From assembly GCA_030540395.1 (NCBI GenBank), contig JAUNWI010000012.1, positions 1-64,000 on the forward strand: DNA of 64,000 nt, written 5' to 3'. Numbering within the stretch: the stretch's first letter is position 1; every line of letters starts with the position of its first letter. The position numbers and the translations under genes are program-made. The notes beneath the pieces were generated by a model. That model saw only the letters and a list, made by a program, of their open reading frames with translations. It searched no databases and was not told where the DNA came from. Source of the DNA: Phascolarctobacterium sp. Its GTDB lineage: Bacteria; Bacillota; Negativicutes; Acidaminococcales; Acidaminococcaceae. Below, piece by piece: positions 18,389 to 25,987 of the stretch.

Positions 18389-19279
18389 TTAGTCAAGCAC
18401 GTAGAAATGGGAGCTAACGCCTTCATCACGACGGCTCAGGTAGCGAATAGCGCTAAGGGCAGCCTTTTGGCCTTGGCCTGCCGCACGCTGTGCCTGCCAG
18501 GGTTGACCTGTGCAGTCGCCGCCAGCAAAAACGCCCTCAATATTAGTTTCAGCTTGGTCATCTACATAGATGCTGCGACCACGGATTTGCAGACCGGGCA
18601 GGAAGCTGTTCAAGGGGTCGCTGGCGCGGAAAACAAAGGTGGCCTGTACATTATAGAATTCATCTCCTGCACGAATGCCTGTAACCTTGTCAGTACCAGT
18701 GATTTCGGTGGGCGTATCTAAAATAACAGTGATGTTTTTCTTTTTGGGAGGCACAAAGCCCTGATAACGCGGGAAGAAGAAAACCTGCTCGCATTGATCG
18801 GCTAAATACTCAATTTCTTCGATAGCATCGGGAACAGTGGCAATGGCAGCCACGCGCTTACCCTTATATTTGGCAGCGTCCACGAAAGCACAGTAGCTGA
18901 CGCCACGACCTAAGAATTCCTTTTCTCCGGGGAACAGGGTGGAACGGGAAATACCGGTTGCCAAAACTACGGAATCAGCCTCGTACTGACCATGAGGAGT
19001 GCCTAAAACAAAGCCCTCGCCCACTTCCTTCAGGGAGATGATTTTTTCTTCCACAACCTCCACATCGGTTTGGCGCAGATGATTTACAAAAATATCCATT
19101 AGCTCATTGCCGGAGATATCGGGGATACCCATGTAATCAGAAACCTTGGCTACGCTGCGCAGACGGGGGCTGAAACCATGGGCTTCAAACAAAACTACCT
19201 TGCGACCCTTGCTGGCTGCAGTAATGGCTGCAGAAATGCCTGCAGGGCCACCACCAATAATGGCAATATCGTACTGCAT
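18389..19279 (-). CDS. Thioredoxin-reductase-like flavoprotein without the redox CxxC
   Basis: A 296-aa FAD protein whose FAD fingerprint is IAIIGGGPAGISAAI at residues 5-19. The C-terminal FAD motif is EGVFAGGDCTGQPWQAQRAAGQG. True thioredoxin reductases have CATC; here the site reads CAFVD, so Cys130 is kept and the second Cys is Val133. The NADPH motif GGGDSA is replaced by ATVPDA at residues 148-153 and the HRR block by FPRY. It therefore cannot be assumed to use NADPH or to reduce thioredoxin. The start at 19279 is supported by GGAGGAT. Confidence 0.7.
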   Translation of the reverse strand: MQYDIAIIGGGPAGISAAITAASKGRKVVLFEAHGFSPRLRSVAKVSDYMGIPDISGNELMDIFVNHLRQTDVEVVEEKIISLKEVGEGFVLGTPHGQYEADSVVLATGISRSTLFPGEKEFLGRGVSYCAFVDAAKYKGKRVAAIATVPDAIEEIEYLADQCEQVFFFPRYQGFVPPKKKNITVILDTPTEITGTDKVTGIRAGDEFYNVQATFVFRASDPLNSFLPGLQIRGRSIYVDDQAETNIEGVFAGGDCTGQPWQAQRAAGQGQKAALSAIRYLSRRDEGVSSHFYVLD

Positions 19280-19405
19280 AAATCTATCCTCCATAAAAAC
19301 TGAAATTTAGAGACACTATATCATTTTTATTTTATGCTTTTTGGGGCGCATAGTCAAACCATTTCTGAGCTTCTAAAAAATTTTTGTTTTTTTTGCAAAA
19401 AGTAC

Positions 19406-19434
19406 TTGCTTTTTTCTTTTCGATGTAGTATTAT
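19406..19434 (+). promoter_or_regulatory. Promoter of the tRNA cluster
   Basis: TTGCTT at 19406-19411 and TATTAT at 19429-19434, 17 bp apart, 20 bp ahead of the first tRNA. Confidence 0.6.
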
Positions 19435-19453
19435 AATTGAGTAACGTGACCAT

Positions 19454-19529
19454 GGTCCATTAGCTCAGCTGGTAGAGCACCTGACTCTTAATCAGGGTGT
19501 CGTAGGTTCGAACCCTACATGGATCACCA
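19454..19529 (+). tRNA. tRNA-Lys (anticodon CTT)
   Basis: Acceptor arms GGTCCAT/ATGGATC pair with one wobble. The anticodon arm CCTGA-CTCTTAA-TCAGG gives CTT. GTTCGAA is in the T loop and CCA is encoded. Confidence 0.95.
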
Positions 19530-19535
19530 CACTTT

Positions 19536-19610
19536 GGCCGGTTGGTCAAGCGGTTAAGACACCGCCCTTTCACGGCGGTATCGGGGGTTCGATTCCCCCA
19601 CCGGTCACCA
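19536..19610 (+). tRNA. tRNA-Glu (anticodon TTC)
   Basis: Acceptor arms GGCCGGT/ACCGGTC. Anticodon arm CCGCC-CTTTCAC-GGCGG gives TTC. CCA is encoded. Confidence 0.95.
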
Positions 19611-19615
19611 ATTAC

Positions 19616-19691
19616 GGGCGCTTAGCTCAGCTGGGAGAGCGTCTGCCTTACAAGCAGAATGTCAGCGGTTCGATCCCGTTAGCGCCCACCA
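19616..19691 (+). tRNA. tRNA-Val (anticodon TAC)
   Basis: Acceptor arms GGGCGCT/AGCGCCC are perfect. Anticodon arm TCTGC-CTTACAA-GCAGA gives TAC. CCA is encoded. Confidence 0.95.
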
Positions 19692-19715
19692 TTTTTTTTA
19701 CCCATTTTTAGGCAT

Positions 19716-19792
19716 GGCCCGGTGGTTCAGTTGGTTAGAATGCCGCCCTGTCACGGCGGAGGTCGTGGGTTCGAGTCCCATCCGGGTCGCCA
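19716..19792 (+). tRNA. tRNA-Asp (anticodon GTC)
   Basis: Acceptor arms GGCCCGG/CCGGGTC with one wobble. Anticodon arm CCGCC-CTGTCAC-GGCGG gives GTC. CCA is encoded. Confidence 0.95.
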
Positions 19793-19797
19793 ATCTT

Positions 19798-19873
19798 GCC
19801 TCGGTAGCTCAGTTGGTAGAGCAAAGGACTGAAAATCCTTGTGTCCACAGTTCGATTCTGTGCTGAGGCACCA
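19798..19873 (+). tRNA. tRNA-Phe (anticodon GAA)
   Basis: Acceptor arms GCCTCGG/CTGAGGC with one wobble. Anticodon arm AAGGA-CTGAAAA-TCCTT gives GAA. CCA is encoded. It is the last of five tandem tRNAs. Confidence 0.95.
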
Positions 19874-19882
19874 TTTAAAAAT

Positions 19883-19911
19883 AACACCTGCATCAGCGGG
19901 TGTTTTTTTAT
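19883..19911 (+). terminator. Terminator of the tRNA cluster
   Basis: AACACCTGC-ATCA-GCGGGTGTT, then T7. Confidence 0.85.
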
Positions 19912-19949
19912 AGGTAAACTGCTATTGATTTTAGGAAGGAGCAGCGAGC

Positions 19950-20126
19950 ATGTTTGACAAGACTTTCCAAGATTTTTTCCATGAGGTAAATGGTCCTATT
20001 TGGATTTTGATTGGCTTAATCGCCCTGCGTGGTATTTATAAATCCATGAAAAATAAGGATTATGCTCACGCTGCTGCTTTTGTGCCGGTGTTGGCCGTAA
20101 CTATTTATATGATGTGCTTTGCGTAA
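19950..20126 (+). CDS. Small membrane protein, 58 aa
   Basis: The ATG at 19950 follows AGGAAGGAG at a normal distance and reads 58 codons to TAA at 20124-20126. The product starts MFDKTFQDFFHEVNGP and has two hydrophobic stretches (WILIGLIALRGIY and AAAFVPVLAVTIYMMCF) joined by a basic turn KSMKNKD, so it should be a two-helix membrane protein. I recognise no family. A strong ribosome site and a terminator on both sides argue that it is real. Confidence 0.65.
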   Translation: MFDKTFQDFFHEVNGPIWILIGLIALRGIYKSMKNKDYAHAAAFVPVLAVTIYMMCFA

Positions 20127-20142
20127 GCCGCTGTGAAAAAAT

Positions 20143-20197
20143 AAGAGCAATTATATTCTAGAGCTTTGCTTGAGTCTAGAGTATAATTGCTCTTTTT
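20143..20197. terminator. Bidirectional terminator
   Basis: An 18-bp stem (20145-20162 with 20175-20192, one T-G wobble) has A-rich and T-rich flanks. It serves the small ORF and the convergent bioWF gene. Confidence 0.9.
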
Positions 20198-20201
20198 GTT
20201 T

Positions 20202-22100
20202 TTATTTACATCTTTTAATCGCTTCTGCGATGAGCTTGGCGGTGCGAGCTAGCTCTTCCTCTGTATGGGTACTCATGAGGGCCACCCGCAGGCGTGCAGT
20301 GCCCTTGGCAACAGTGGGATAGCGAATAGCAGGCACAAGAATGCCTTCACCGAGCAGCTCTTCTGCCACCTTTAAGGCAGTGGCTTCGTCACCGATGATG
20401 ATGGGGATAATGGCAGTGGGGGAATGGGCCTCAATGCCCTTCTTGTGGAGGCAGTCGAGAAAATAGGCAGCGTTGTGCTGCAGTGCCTGTACATGCTGGG
20501 GCTCGTTTTCCAAAATGCGCAGCGCTGCCAGCGCTGCGCCAAGGGGGGCAGGTGCTTGCGAGGTGGCAAAGATAAAGCTGCGAGCTTTGTTCTTCAAATA
20601 CTCGATAATTACTTTGCTGCTCGCGGCAAAGCCGCCTTCGGCACCCAAGGACTTGCTCAAGGTACCCATGATGATGTCGGGCGCACAGCTATAACCAAAA
20701 TGCTCCACTGCTCCCCTGCCGGTAGCACCAATAACACCTGTTGCATGGGCTTCGTCAATCATGGTCAGCAAGTGATATTTTTGGCCCAGCGCAACGAAGC
20801 GGGGTAAATCAATAATATCTCCATCCATACTAAAGACGGCGTCGCTGACGACGATGCCCTTGCGGCAGGGGGTGGAGAGAATTTTGGTCTCTAAATCCTG
20901 CATATCATTATGCTTGTAGACCACGGTGCGAGCCTTGGAAAGGCGAGCGCCGTCGATAATGCTGGCGTGATTATATTCGTCGCTAAAGATGACGCTTTCG
21001 CTATCGCAGAGGGCGGAGAGAATGCCTACGTTGGCCATGTAGCCTGTGTTGAAAAGCAGAGCAGCCTCGGTGCCCTTGAAGCGGGCCAGCTCCGCTTCAA
21101 GCTCTTCGTGGAGCTGGGTGTTGCCCGTAGTGAGACGACTGCCGCCGCTGCCTGCGCCCCATGCCAGGGCGGCATCGGCAGCGGCTTGCTTTACTCTGGC
21201 ATCGTTGGCTAAGTCCAGATAGCTATTGGAAGCAAGCATCAGCGTACGATTGCCCTTGATGTCAACATACTTGCTTTGGGCGCTTTCCATGGTGCGCATG
21301 CTGCGGTAAAGGGATTTTTCCTTAAGGCGCTCCAGCTCTTCTGCAAAAATTTGCTGGGGATTAGTATTGACAGGGCGCTCAGGCGGCAGGCCGCGCACCA
21401 GGACCTTTTGTTTTTCGAGGTAGTAAATGGCGTCTTCGGCCTTAGCCTTGCGACTATCGAAGATGAAGATGCGGCCGCCGTGGGGGTCCCCCACGGCTTT
21501 TAAAGGAGGGAGGCGAACATAACCATGTTGCTTGGAGGAAATATAACCAACCACGTAATCGGGGTCGTCGCTCATGCACAGCTCGGCGACGATACCGGGG
21601 GCATTGATGACCTTGGTGGCGAGGACGATGGCCTCACGAAAGTGGTCCTTGTTGGAGTTGCTGGAGCTGGCGCCTTCGGCGTCCATGTAGGTGACACGAA
21701 TGCCGCGCTCATGGTCGGGCTCAAGACGTTGGCCAGTGGCCACGTCGTAGAGCACGGCCCCGCGCATGGGGTGGACGTGGCGGAAGAGGTCGATGAGCTC
21801 ATCGGCCTTGTCCGCCAGGCCCAGCTCCCCAAGAATTTGACGCATGATGGCAAAGCTGCCTTCGATAGTAGGGGCAGGGCTGGTGCTGACGGGTAGGGCG
21901 TCAAGGTATTCTAGCTCGGTAGGGAGAACTTCTTCCATTTTGATGTTGATGAAGTCGGCGCGGCCGAGGCCGTGGTGCAGGGCACGCTCGGCGAGGGCGC
22001 TGATGGCGGGGGAGATGTCCTGTTGGGGGATGATACGCTCGGCGCCGCTTACGTGCATGCCGCTCTTGGAGGCGCGCATTTTTATGCTATATGTGGGCAT
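20202..22100 (-). CDS. bioWF: BioW-BioF fusion: pimeloyl-CoA synthetase plus KAPA synthase
   Basis: A 632-aa bifunctional enzyme. Residues 1-245 are BioW, which activates pimelate to pimeloyl-CoA with ATP; the opening SIKMRASKSGMHVSGAERI is its signature. Residues about 250-632 are BioF, a PLP enzyme joining pimeloyl-CoA and alanine to 8-amino-7-oxononanoate. It shows SNSYLDLA, FNTGYMANVG, DEAHATGVIG and the PLP lysine in TLSKSLGAEGGF. The fusion would pass pimeloyl-CoA directly from one site to the next. AAAGGA precedes the ATG at 22100. A 228-bp repeat separates it from the membrane-protein gene upstream. Confidence 0.93.
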   Translation of the reverse strand: MPTYSIKMRASKSGMHVSGAERIIPQQDISPAISALAERALHHGLGRADFINIKMEEVLPTELEYLDALPVSTSPAPTIEGSFAIMRQILGELGLADKADELIDLFRHVHPMRGAVLYDVATGQRLEPDHERGIRVTYMDAEGASSSNSNKDHFREAIVLATKVINAPGIVAELCMSDDPDYVVGYISSKQHGYVRLPPLKAVGDPHGGRIFIFDSRKAKAEDAIYYLEKQKVLVRGLPPERPVNTNPQQIFAEELERLKEKSLYRSMRTMESAQSKYVDIKGNRTLMLASNSYLDLANDARVKQAAADAALAWGAGSGGSRLTTGNTQLHEELEAELARFKGTEAALLFNTGYMANVGILSALCDSESVIFSDEYNHASIIDGARLSKARTVVYKHNDMQDLETKILSTPCRKGIVVSDAVFSMDGDIIDLPRFVALGQKYHLLTMIDEAHATGVIGATGRGAVEHFGYSCAPDIIMGTLSKSLGAEGGFAASSKVIIEYLKNKARSFIFATSQAPAPLGAALAALRILENEPQHVQALQHNAAYFLDCLHKKGIEAHSPTAIIPIIIGDEATALKVAEELLGEGILVPAIRYPTVAKGTARLRVALMSTHTEEELARTAKLIAEAIKRCK

Positions 22101-22142
22101 GATGGTTAATCCTTTCTAAATTTATGAATTCGTAATATAGTT

Positions 22143-22370
22143 GTTATCGCTCAAAGGTATACCTGTGAAGTGCTCCGGTCTGCGAATGCTTGATGCAATG
22201 TTCACATAGAGCGCTTAATCCGTATAGAGAAAAACGTCTGCAAGTGTGACGAGGCGCTTCGCGAACATGCGAGCCTGTCCGTTGCAATCATCATTCGATT
22301 ATTCATTGCATTGCTATAGTAGTCACATTCTTGCCTCCGCCACTTCCCAGGTATACGCTTTTCGCTTGCG
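22143..22370 (-). repeat. 228-bp intergenic repeat, copy 2
   Basis: Same length as the copy at 14269-14496 with no gaps. As there, it lies on the same strand relative to its flanking genes, starts a few bases (five) after a stop codon and ends about 42 bp before the next start. The terminal GTATACCTG/CAGGTATAC pairing is kept, and GAAGTG now pairs perfectly with CACTTC where copy 1 has a wobble. Most differences lie in the interior. Confidence 0.85.
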
Positions 22371-22375
22371 TAGGT

Positions 22376-22849
22376 TTAATTCTGCTTCGATAAAACTACT
22401 TTATGTAATAGTTGTTTGGCGGGCTTGTACAGGGCTCCGGCGGCGACGGCAGTGAAGACCATGCCCGGCGCGGCAGCGGCGGTGAGGGCAAGCCAGCTGA
22501 CGCCGGTGATTTGCCACATAACGATGCGGGCAAAAAGGGTGCCTAAGGGTCCGCTGATGATGACGGTGAGCAGGTTAGTGCCAAAAAGCGCCATGACTGC
22601 GCCGGTGACAACGCGGAAGGACATTTGGATGATGACGCTAAAGATTGTGTGCACGCCCAGCATCATGCCTAGGGTGCTGGCTAAAATGCCGGCGATAATA
22701 TAGCGCTTGAAGCCAAAGAGGGCGCAGATGAGAACGGCGATGGGGGCTGAAAGCTGGAATTCGCCACCTGCAATCGGGGAGGGAATCTTAAAGGTGCCGG
22801 ATAAAAGAATGAGTACTGCTAGCATGGCAGTGGTGGTCATTTGCTGCAA
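22376..22849 (-). CDS. Small integral membrane protein in the biotin cluster
   Basis: A 157-aa very hydrophobic protein with about five membrane segments. Size and layout are reminiscent of ECF-transporter S components, but I cannot assign a family. The TTG at 22849 lies ten bases after GGAGG; an ATG at 22840 is the alternative. It precedes BioW-BioF in the same direction and is preceded by a BirA-like site. BioW needs free pimelate, so pimelate uptake is a reasonable inference. BioY for biotin itself is encoded separately upstream. Confidence 0.5.
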   Translation of the reverse strand: MQQMTTTAMLAVLILLSGTFKIPSPIAGGEFQLSAPIAVLICALFGFKRYIIAGILASTLGMMLGVHTIFSVIIQMSFRVVTGAVMALFGTNLLTVIISGPLGTLFARIVMWQITGVSWLALTAAAAPGMVFTAVAAGALYKPAKQLLHKVVLSKQN

Positions 22850-22852
22850 TTT

Positions 22853-22886
22853 ACGTTAACCTCCTACAAATTATAGTTAACTATAA
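22853..22886. promoter_or_regulatory. BirA-like operator before the membrane-protein/bioWF genes
   Basis: Two GTTAAC half-sites (22855-22860 and 22876-22881) are 15 bp apart, close to the Firmicute BirA site GTTAAC-N14/16-GTTAAC. The right one lies inside a perfect 16-bp palindrome (22871-22886), which also contains the minus-strand -10 TATAAT. Confidence 0.55.
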
Positions 22887-22899
22887 AAACATAAATAAA

Positions 22900-22921
22900 G
22901 GGCGTAGAGCGAGCTACGCCC
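22900..22921 (-). terminator. Terminator after bioA
   Basis: GGGCGTAG and CTACGCCC pair; the minus strand continues TTTATTTATG. It separates bioYDA from the membrane-protein/bioWF unit. Confidence 0.7.
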
Positions 22922-22975
22922 ACAAGAAACTTATATCATAGGTAAATCGTTATAGTGACAGACAAGCTGTTATGC

Positions 22976-24334
22976 TTATCCGAGCACTTCGTCCATGGAT
23001 TGCTTAGCTAAAGCCACAGCTTTATCCAGATCGGCTTTTTCAATATTCAAAGGCGGATTGAAGTAAATAACGTTGCCTAAGGGTCTGAGCAGTAGGCCAT
23101 GGGTTAAAGCTTTCTTATAAATTTCGTAACCTATGCGCAGGTTGCCGTCAAAGCCAATCTTCTTTTCTTTATCCGTAACCAGCTCCATGGCGTTAATCAG
23201 ATTGATATGGCGAATTTCGCCAATATTCTTGTGTTGACCAAAGGTTTCCATAAGAGCATTGTGGAAATATTGAGCCTTCTCCACGTTTTCGTCCAAGATA
23301 TGCTCGTTTTTTATAATATCCAGCACGGCCAGAGCGATGGCGCAGCCGATGGGGTTGCCTGCATAGGTGTGGCTGTGCATGAATTGCTTGCCCTTGTTAT
23401 AGTCGTCATAGAAGGCATCATAAATCTTATCGGTGGTGCAAACTATGGACATGGGCAGGTAACCGCCGGTGAGCGCCTTACTGATGCACATAATATCGGG
23501 GGTGATACCAGCATGATTGCAGGCGAACATTTTGCCGGTACGGCCAAAGCCGGTAGCGATTTCGTCAGCGATTAAGAGTACGCCGTATTCGTCGCACAGC
23601 TTGCGCAGCTTTTGCAAATACAGGGGCGGGTAGATGCGCATGCCGGCGCAGCCTTGGACAATGGGCTCCACAATCATAGCCGCAGTTTCCTTGGCATGCT
23701 TAGCAAAGGCTTCCTCCGCATACTTGAAGCATTCACATTGACAATGCTCGCGGTCCTTATTGAAGGGGCAGCGATAGCAATCAGGAGCCTGTACATGAAT
23801 ATTATTCATCATCATGGGCTTATACATTTGGGCAAATAAATCCATGCTGCCTACGGAAAGGGCACCGATGGTTTCGCCGTGATAGCCTTCGCTGAGGCAC
23901 ATGAAGCGGGTCTTTTCGCCGTGGCCTGTTTGCAATTGGTATTGGAAGGCCAGCTTCAAAGCGATTTCTACAGAGGAGGAGCCGTTATCGGCAAAGTTAA
24001 ATTTATTGAGGCCGGCGGGCACATATTTTACTAACTCCTCGCAGAGCTTGATGGCAGGCTCATGGGTAAAGTTTACGAAAATAACGTGCTCCAATTGGTC
24101 TATTTGTTTTTTGATGGCCTCATTAATCTTAGGGTTACAGTGACCTAAAAGATTACACCACCAGCTGGAAATAATATCCAGATATTTTTGGCCATCGGCG
24201 GCATATAAATAAGGGCCTTCAGCGTGATCCACTACGATGGGGCGCAGTGTTTCGTAATCCTTCATTTGAGAGCAGGGATGCCAAATGTGAGCCAGGTCCC
24301 TTGCTTCGAGTTCTTTTACTTTATTCAAATCCAT
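22976..24334 (-). CDS. bioA: Adenosylmethionine-8-amino-7-oxononanoate aminotransferase
   Basis: A 452-aa class III PLP aminotransferase that makes 7,8-diaminopelargonate from KAPA with S-adenosylmethionine as donor. It has HIWHPCSQMKDYE near the N-terminus, DNGSSSVEIALKLAFQY, and the PLP lysine in CISKALTGGYLPM. The ATG at 24334 is nine bases from AAGGAG; an ATG at 24343 sits on top of that site. It is third in bioY-bioD-bioA and ends at its own terminator. Confidence 0.95.
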   Translation of the reverse strand: MDLNKVKELEARDLAHIWHPCSQMKDYETLRPIVVDHAEGPYLYAADGQKYLDIISSWWCNLLGHCNPKINEAIKKQIDQLEHVIFVNFTHEPAIKLCEELVKYVPAGLNKFNFADNGSSSVEIALKLAFQYQLQTGHGEKTRFMCLSEGYHGETIGALSVGSMDLFAQMYKPMMMNNIHVQAPDCYRCPFNKDREHCQCECFKYAEEAFAKHAKETAAMIVEPIVQGCAGMRIYPPLYLQKLRKLCDEYGVLLIADEIATGFGRTGKMFACNHAGITPDIMCISKALTGGYLPMSIVCTTDKIYDAFYDDYNKGKQFMHSHTYAGNPIGCAIALAVLDIIKNEHILDENVEKAQYFHNALMETFGQHKNIGEIRHINLINAMELVTDKEKKIGFDGNLRIGYEIYKKALTHGLLLRPLGNVIYFNPPLNIEKADLDKAVALAKQSMDEVLG

Positions 24335-24360
24335 GATACACATCTCCTTTAATAAAAATT

Positions 24361-24480
24361 CCTCCGTCTGCTCGCAAGCTCGCAGCCACCTCCCTTTCCC
24401 CCCCTAAAGGGATTAGCACGACCAACACGTTCTCGCTGCACTTCGCTTGCGACAACGTGGGTCTTAGCGTCAAAGGGAGG
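24361..24480 (-). repeat. Hairpin-rich intergenic element between bioD and bioA
   Basis: CCTCCCTTT at 24389-24397 and AAAGGGAGG at 24472-24480 form an inverted repeat. They enclose a hairpin, CACGTTCTCGC at about 24426-24436 with GCGACAACGTG at 24449-24459 (one mismatch). The outer part reads on the minus strand AAAGGGAGGTGGC...CGGAGG. It resembles an intergenic repeat I have seen widely in gut Firmicutes, but only one copy occurs here. Confidence 0.5.
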
Positions 24481-24499
24481 CTTTCTACTAATTTACTAA

Positions 24500-25183
24500 T
24501 TATTTATATAAACCTTTAAGTACTTCTACATCAATATACAATTCTGTATCGTTCGGTTTTACTTCTGCCAGTACGGGTACGCCGGTGATGGCTTCCATCA
24601 TCTTTTTATTATCGGCCTGCATAAAGTCGCTGCCGTCATAATTATTGAGGATAATGCCTCTTACAGGGATGCCTTTTTGCTTAAGGTAGGCAATAGTAAG
24701 TACACAAGCGTTGATGGAGCCTAAGGCGGCATTGGAAATTACCAGTGTGCCCAGTCCAACAGCTTTAATCACATCCTCCAAGAGAATATGCTGTTCATCC
24801 CAGCGAATGGGACAGATAATACCGCCGCTGCCTTCCATGGTTACATAATCATATTTAGCTTGAGCCACAGCAAAATCAGCCTTTACCTTGTCAAGCTCTA
24901 CAGGATTACCCTCACGCATTGCTGCCAGATGGGGGGAGACGGCTGTTTTATAAATGTAAGAAACAAGCTCCTCGCCCTTTTCCTGCATGCCGGATACCTT
25001 GGCCACGTAAGCAGCATCGCCGGGCAGCCAGCTGCCGTCGGGCTGTTCTTCAGCACCACTTAAGGCAGCCTTGTAATAGCCTGCGTTCAGGCCTGCATCA
25101 CGTAGCTTTTTCACAATCAAGGCTGTGACAAAGGTTTTACCAATATCCGTGCCAGTTGCTGTAATAAAAATACCTTTACTCAT
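24500..25183 (-). CDS. bioD: Dethiobiotin synthetase
   Basis: A 227-aa P-loop enzyme closing the ureido ring of dethiobiotin from diaminopelargonate, CO2 and ATP. The N-terminus has GIFITATGTDIGKTFV with the P-loop, followed by KAALSG and VTMEGSGGIICPI. The ATG at 25183 follows AGAAGG. It begins five bases after the bioY stop, so the pair is tightly coupled. Confidence 0.94.
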   Translation of the reverse strand: MSKGIFITATGTDIGKTFVTALIVKKLRDAGLNAGYYKAALSGAEEQPDGSWLPGDAAYVAKVSGMQEKGEELVSYIYKTAVSPHLAAMREGNPVELDKVKADFAVAQAKYDYVTMEGSGGIICPIRWDEQHILLEDVIKAVGLGTLVISNAALGSINACVLTIAYLKQKGIPVRGIILNNYDGSDFMQADNKKMMEAITGVPVLAEVKPNDTELYIDVEVLKGLYK

Positions 25184-25188
25184 GATTT

Positions 25189-25758
25189 TCACCTTCTATT
25201 TTCTCTTACCAGAGGAATTAATTTTTTACCAAGCAGCGCAGCGATGATGCAGAGCACGATGTCGCCGGGAACTGCTAATAAGAAGCAATATAAGAACAAG
25301 GGCCATAAAGCGATGGGTTGACCAATAACGAAGTTGCCAATGATGTAATAGTAAGCCATGCCGCACAGGTACACGATAGCAAGGCCTGCAAAGTTGGCAA
25401 TTAAGAGCTTTTTCATGCTGACGGTACCAGCGGAGATGCTGCCAGTGATTTTGGCGCCTAAGGCAAAGCCGATGAGATAGCCAAAGGTGGGCTGGAAGAC
25501 GTAGCCCGGGCCACCACCATTAGTAAAAACCGGTAAGCCCAATAGGCCTAAGGCGATATACACCCACACTGCCGCACTGCCTAAGTGGGAGCCTAATAAC
25601 AGGCCGGCCATGGTTGTGAACAGTAGCTGCAAAGTGAAGGGACATACCGGTACGGGAATTTTGATAAAGGCACCAATGGCAATCAATGCGGAAAAGAAAG
25701 CCATGAAAACGAGCTCGCGAGTTTTATTCTGCGGGCGTACTGTAGAAGTTTCTAACAC
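25189..25758 (-). CDS. bioY: Biotin ECF transporter S component BioY
   Basis: A 189-aa membrane protein with six hydrophobic segments and the BioY blocks KIPVPVCPFTLQLLF and GLLGLPVFTNGGGPGYVFQPTFGYL (residues about 70-94). It binds biotin and works with a shared EcfAA'T module that is not in this window. I prefer the GTG at 25758, eight bases after GAGG, to the GTG at 25767, which overlaps it. It is the first gene of bioY-bioD-bioA and lies directly behind a BirA-type operator. Confidence 0.93.
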   Translation of the reverse strand: MLETSTVRPQNKTRELVFMAFFSALIAIGAFIKIPVPVCPFTLQLLFTTMAGLLLGSHLGSAAVWVYIALGLLGLPVFTNGGGPGYVFQPTFGYLIGFALGAKITGSISAGTVSMKKLLIANFAGLAIVYLCGMAYYYIIGNFVIGQPIALWPLFLYCFLLAVPGDIVLCIIAALLGKKLIPLVRENRR

Positions 25759-25788
25759 GTAAACCACCTCGTAAAATTATGTTAACGT
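25757..25788. promoter_or_regulatory. BirA-type operator of bioYDA
   Basis: ACGTAAAC (25757-25764) and GTTAACGT (25781-25788) form an inverted pair 16 bp apart, as in Firmicute BirA sites. It lies just after the -10 box and covers the bioY ribosome site, so biotinoyl-AMP-loaded BirA would block transcription. A further GTTAACG lies near 25843. Confidence 0.7.
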
Positions 25789-25792
25789 AATT

Positions 25793-25821
25793 AGTATAGA
25801 CCTGATACAGAAATAAGTCAA
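25793..25821 (-). promoter_or_regulatory. Promoter of bioYDA
   Basis: On the minus strand TTGACT (25816-25821) and TATACT (25793-25798) are 17 bp apart. Confidence 0.8.
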
Positions 25822-25952
25822 CCCAGTGAATTAGTAAGGTTAACGATATTTTATTGGTTTCGTGTTATATGGAGAAAAAAGCTGTTACGGCAGAGATAAG
25901 AGCATTTTTGTATAAAAAGTTGCATTTTATGAGCTTTTTCTAGAGATAATGC

Positions 25953-25981
25953 TTGCCATACGGGGGTTAATGTGTTATCAT
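25953..25981 (+). promoter_or_regulatory. Promoter of the pan leader RNA
   Basis: TTGCCA at 25953-25958 and TATCAT at 25976-25981 with a 17-bp spacer. Confidence 0.6.
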
Positions 25982-25987
25982 AAGGGC

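Noticed and set aside
22246-22455. A 69-codon plus-strand frame inside the second repeat copy.
   Set aside because: The frame is not kept in the other copy, although the repeats align without gaps.
24361-24480. A CRISPR-like or IS remnant reading of the hairpin element.
   Set aside because: There are no regularly spaced direct repeats, no transposase fragments and no target-site duplication.
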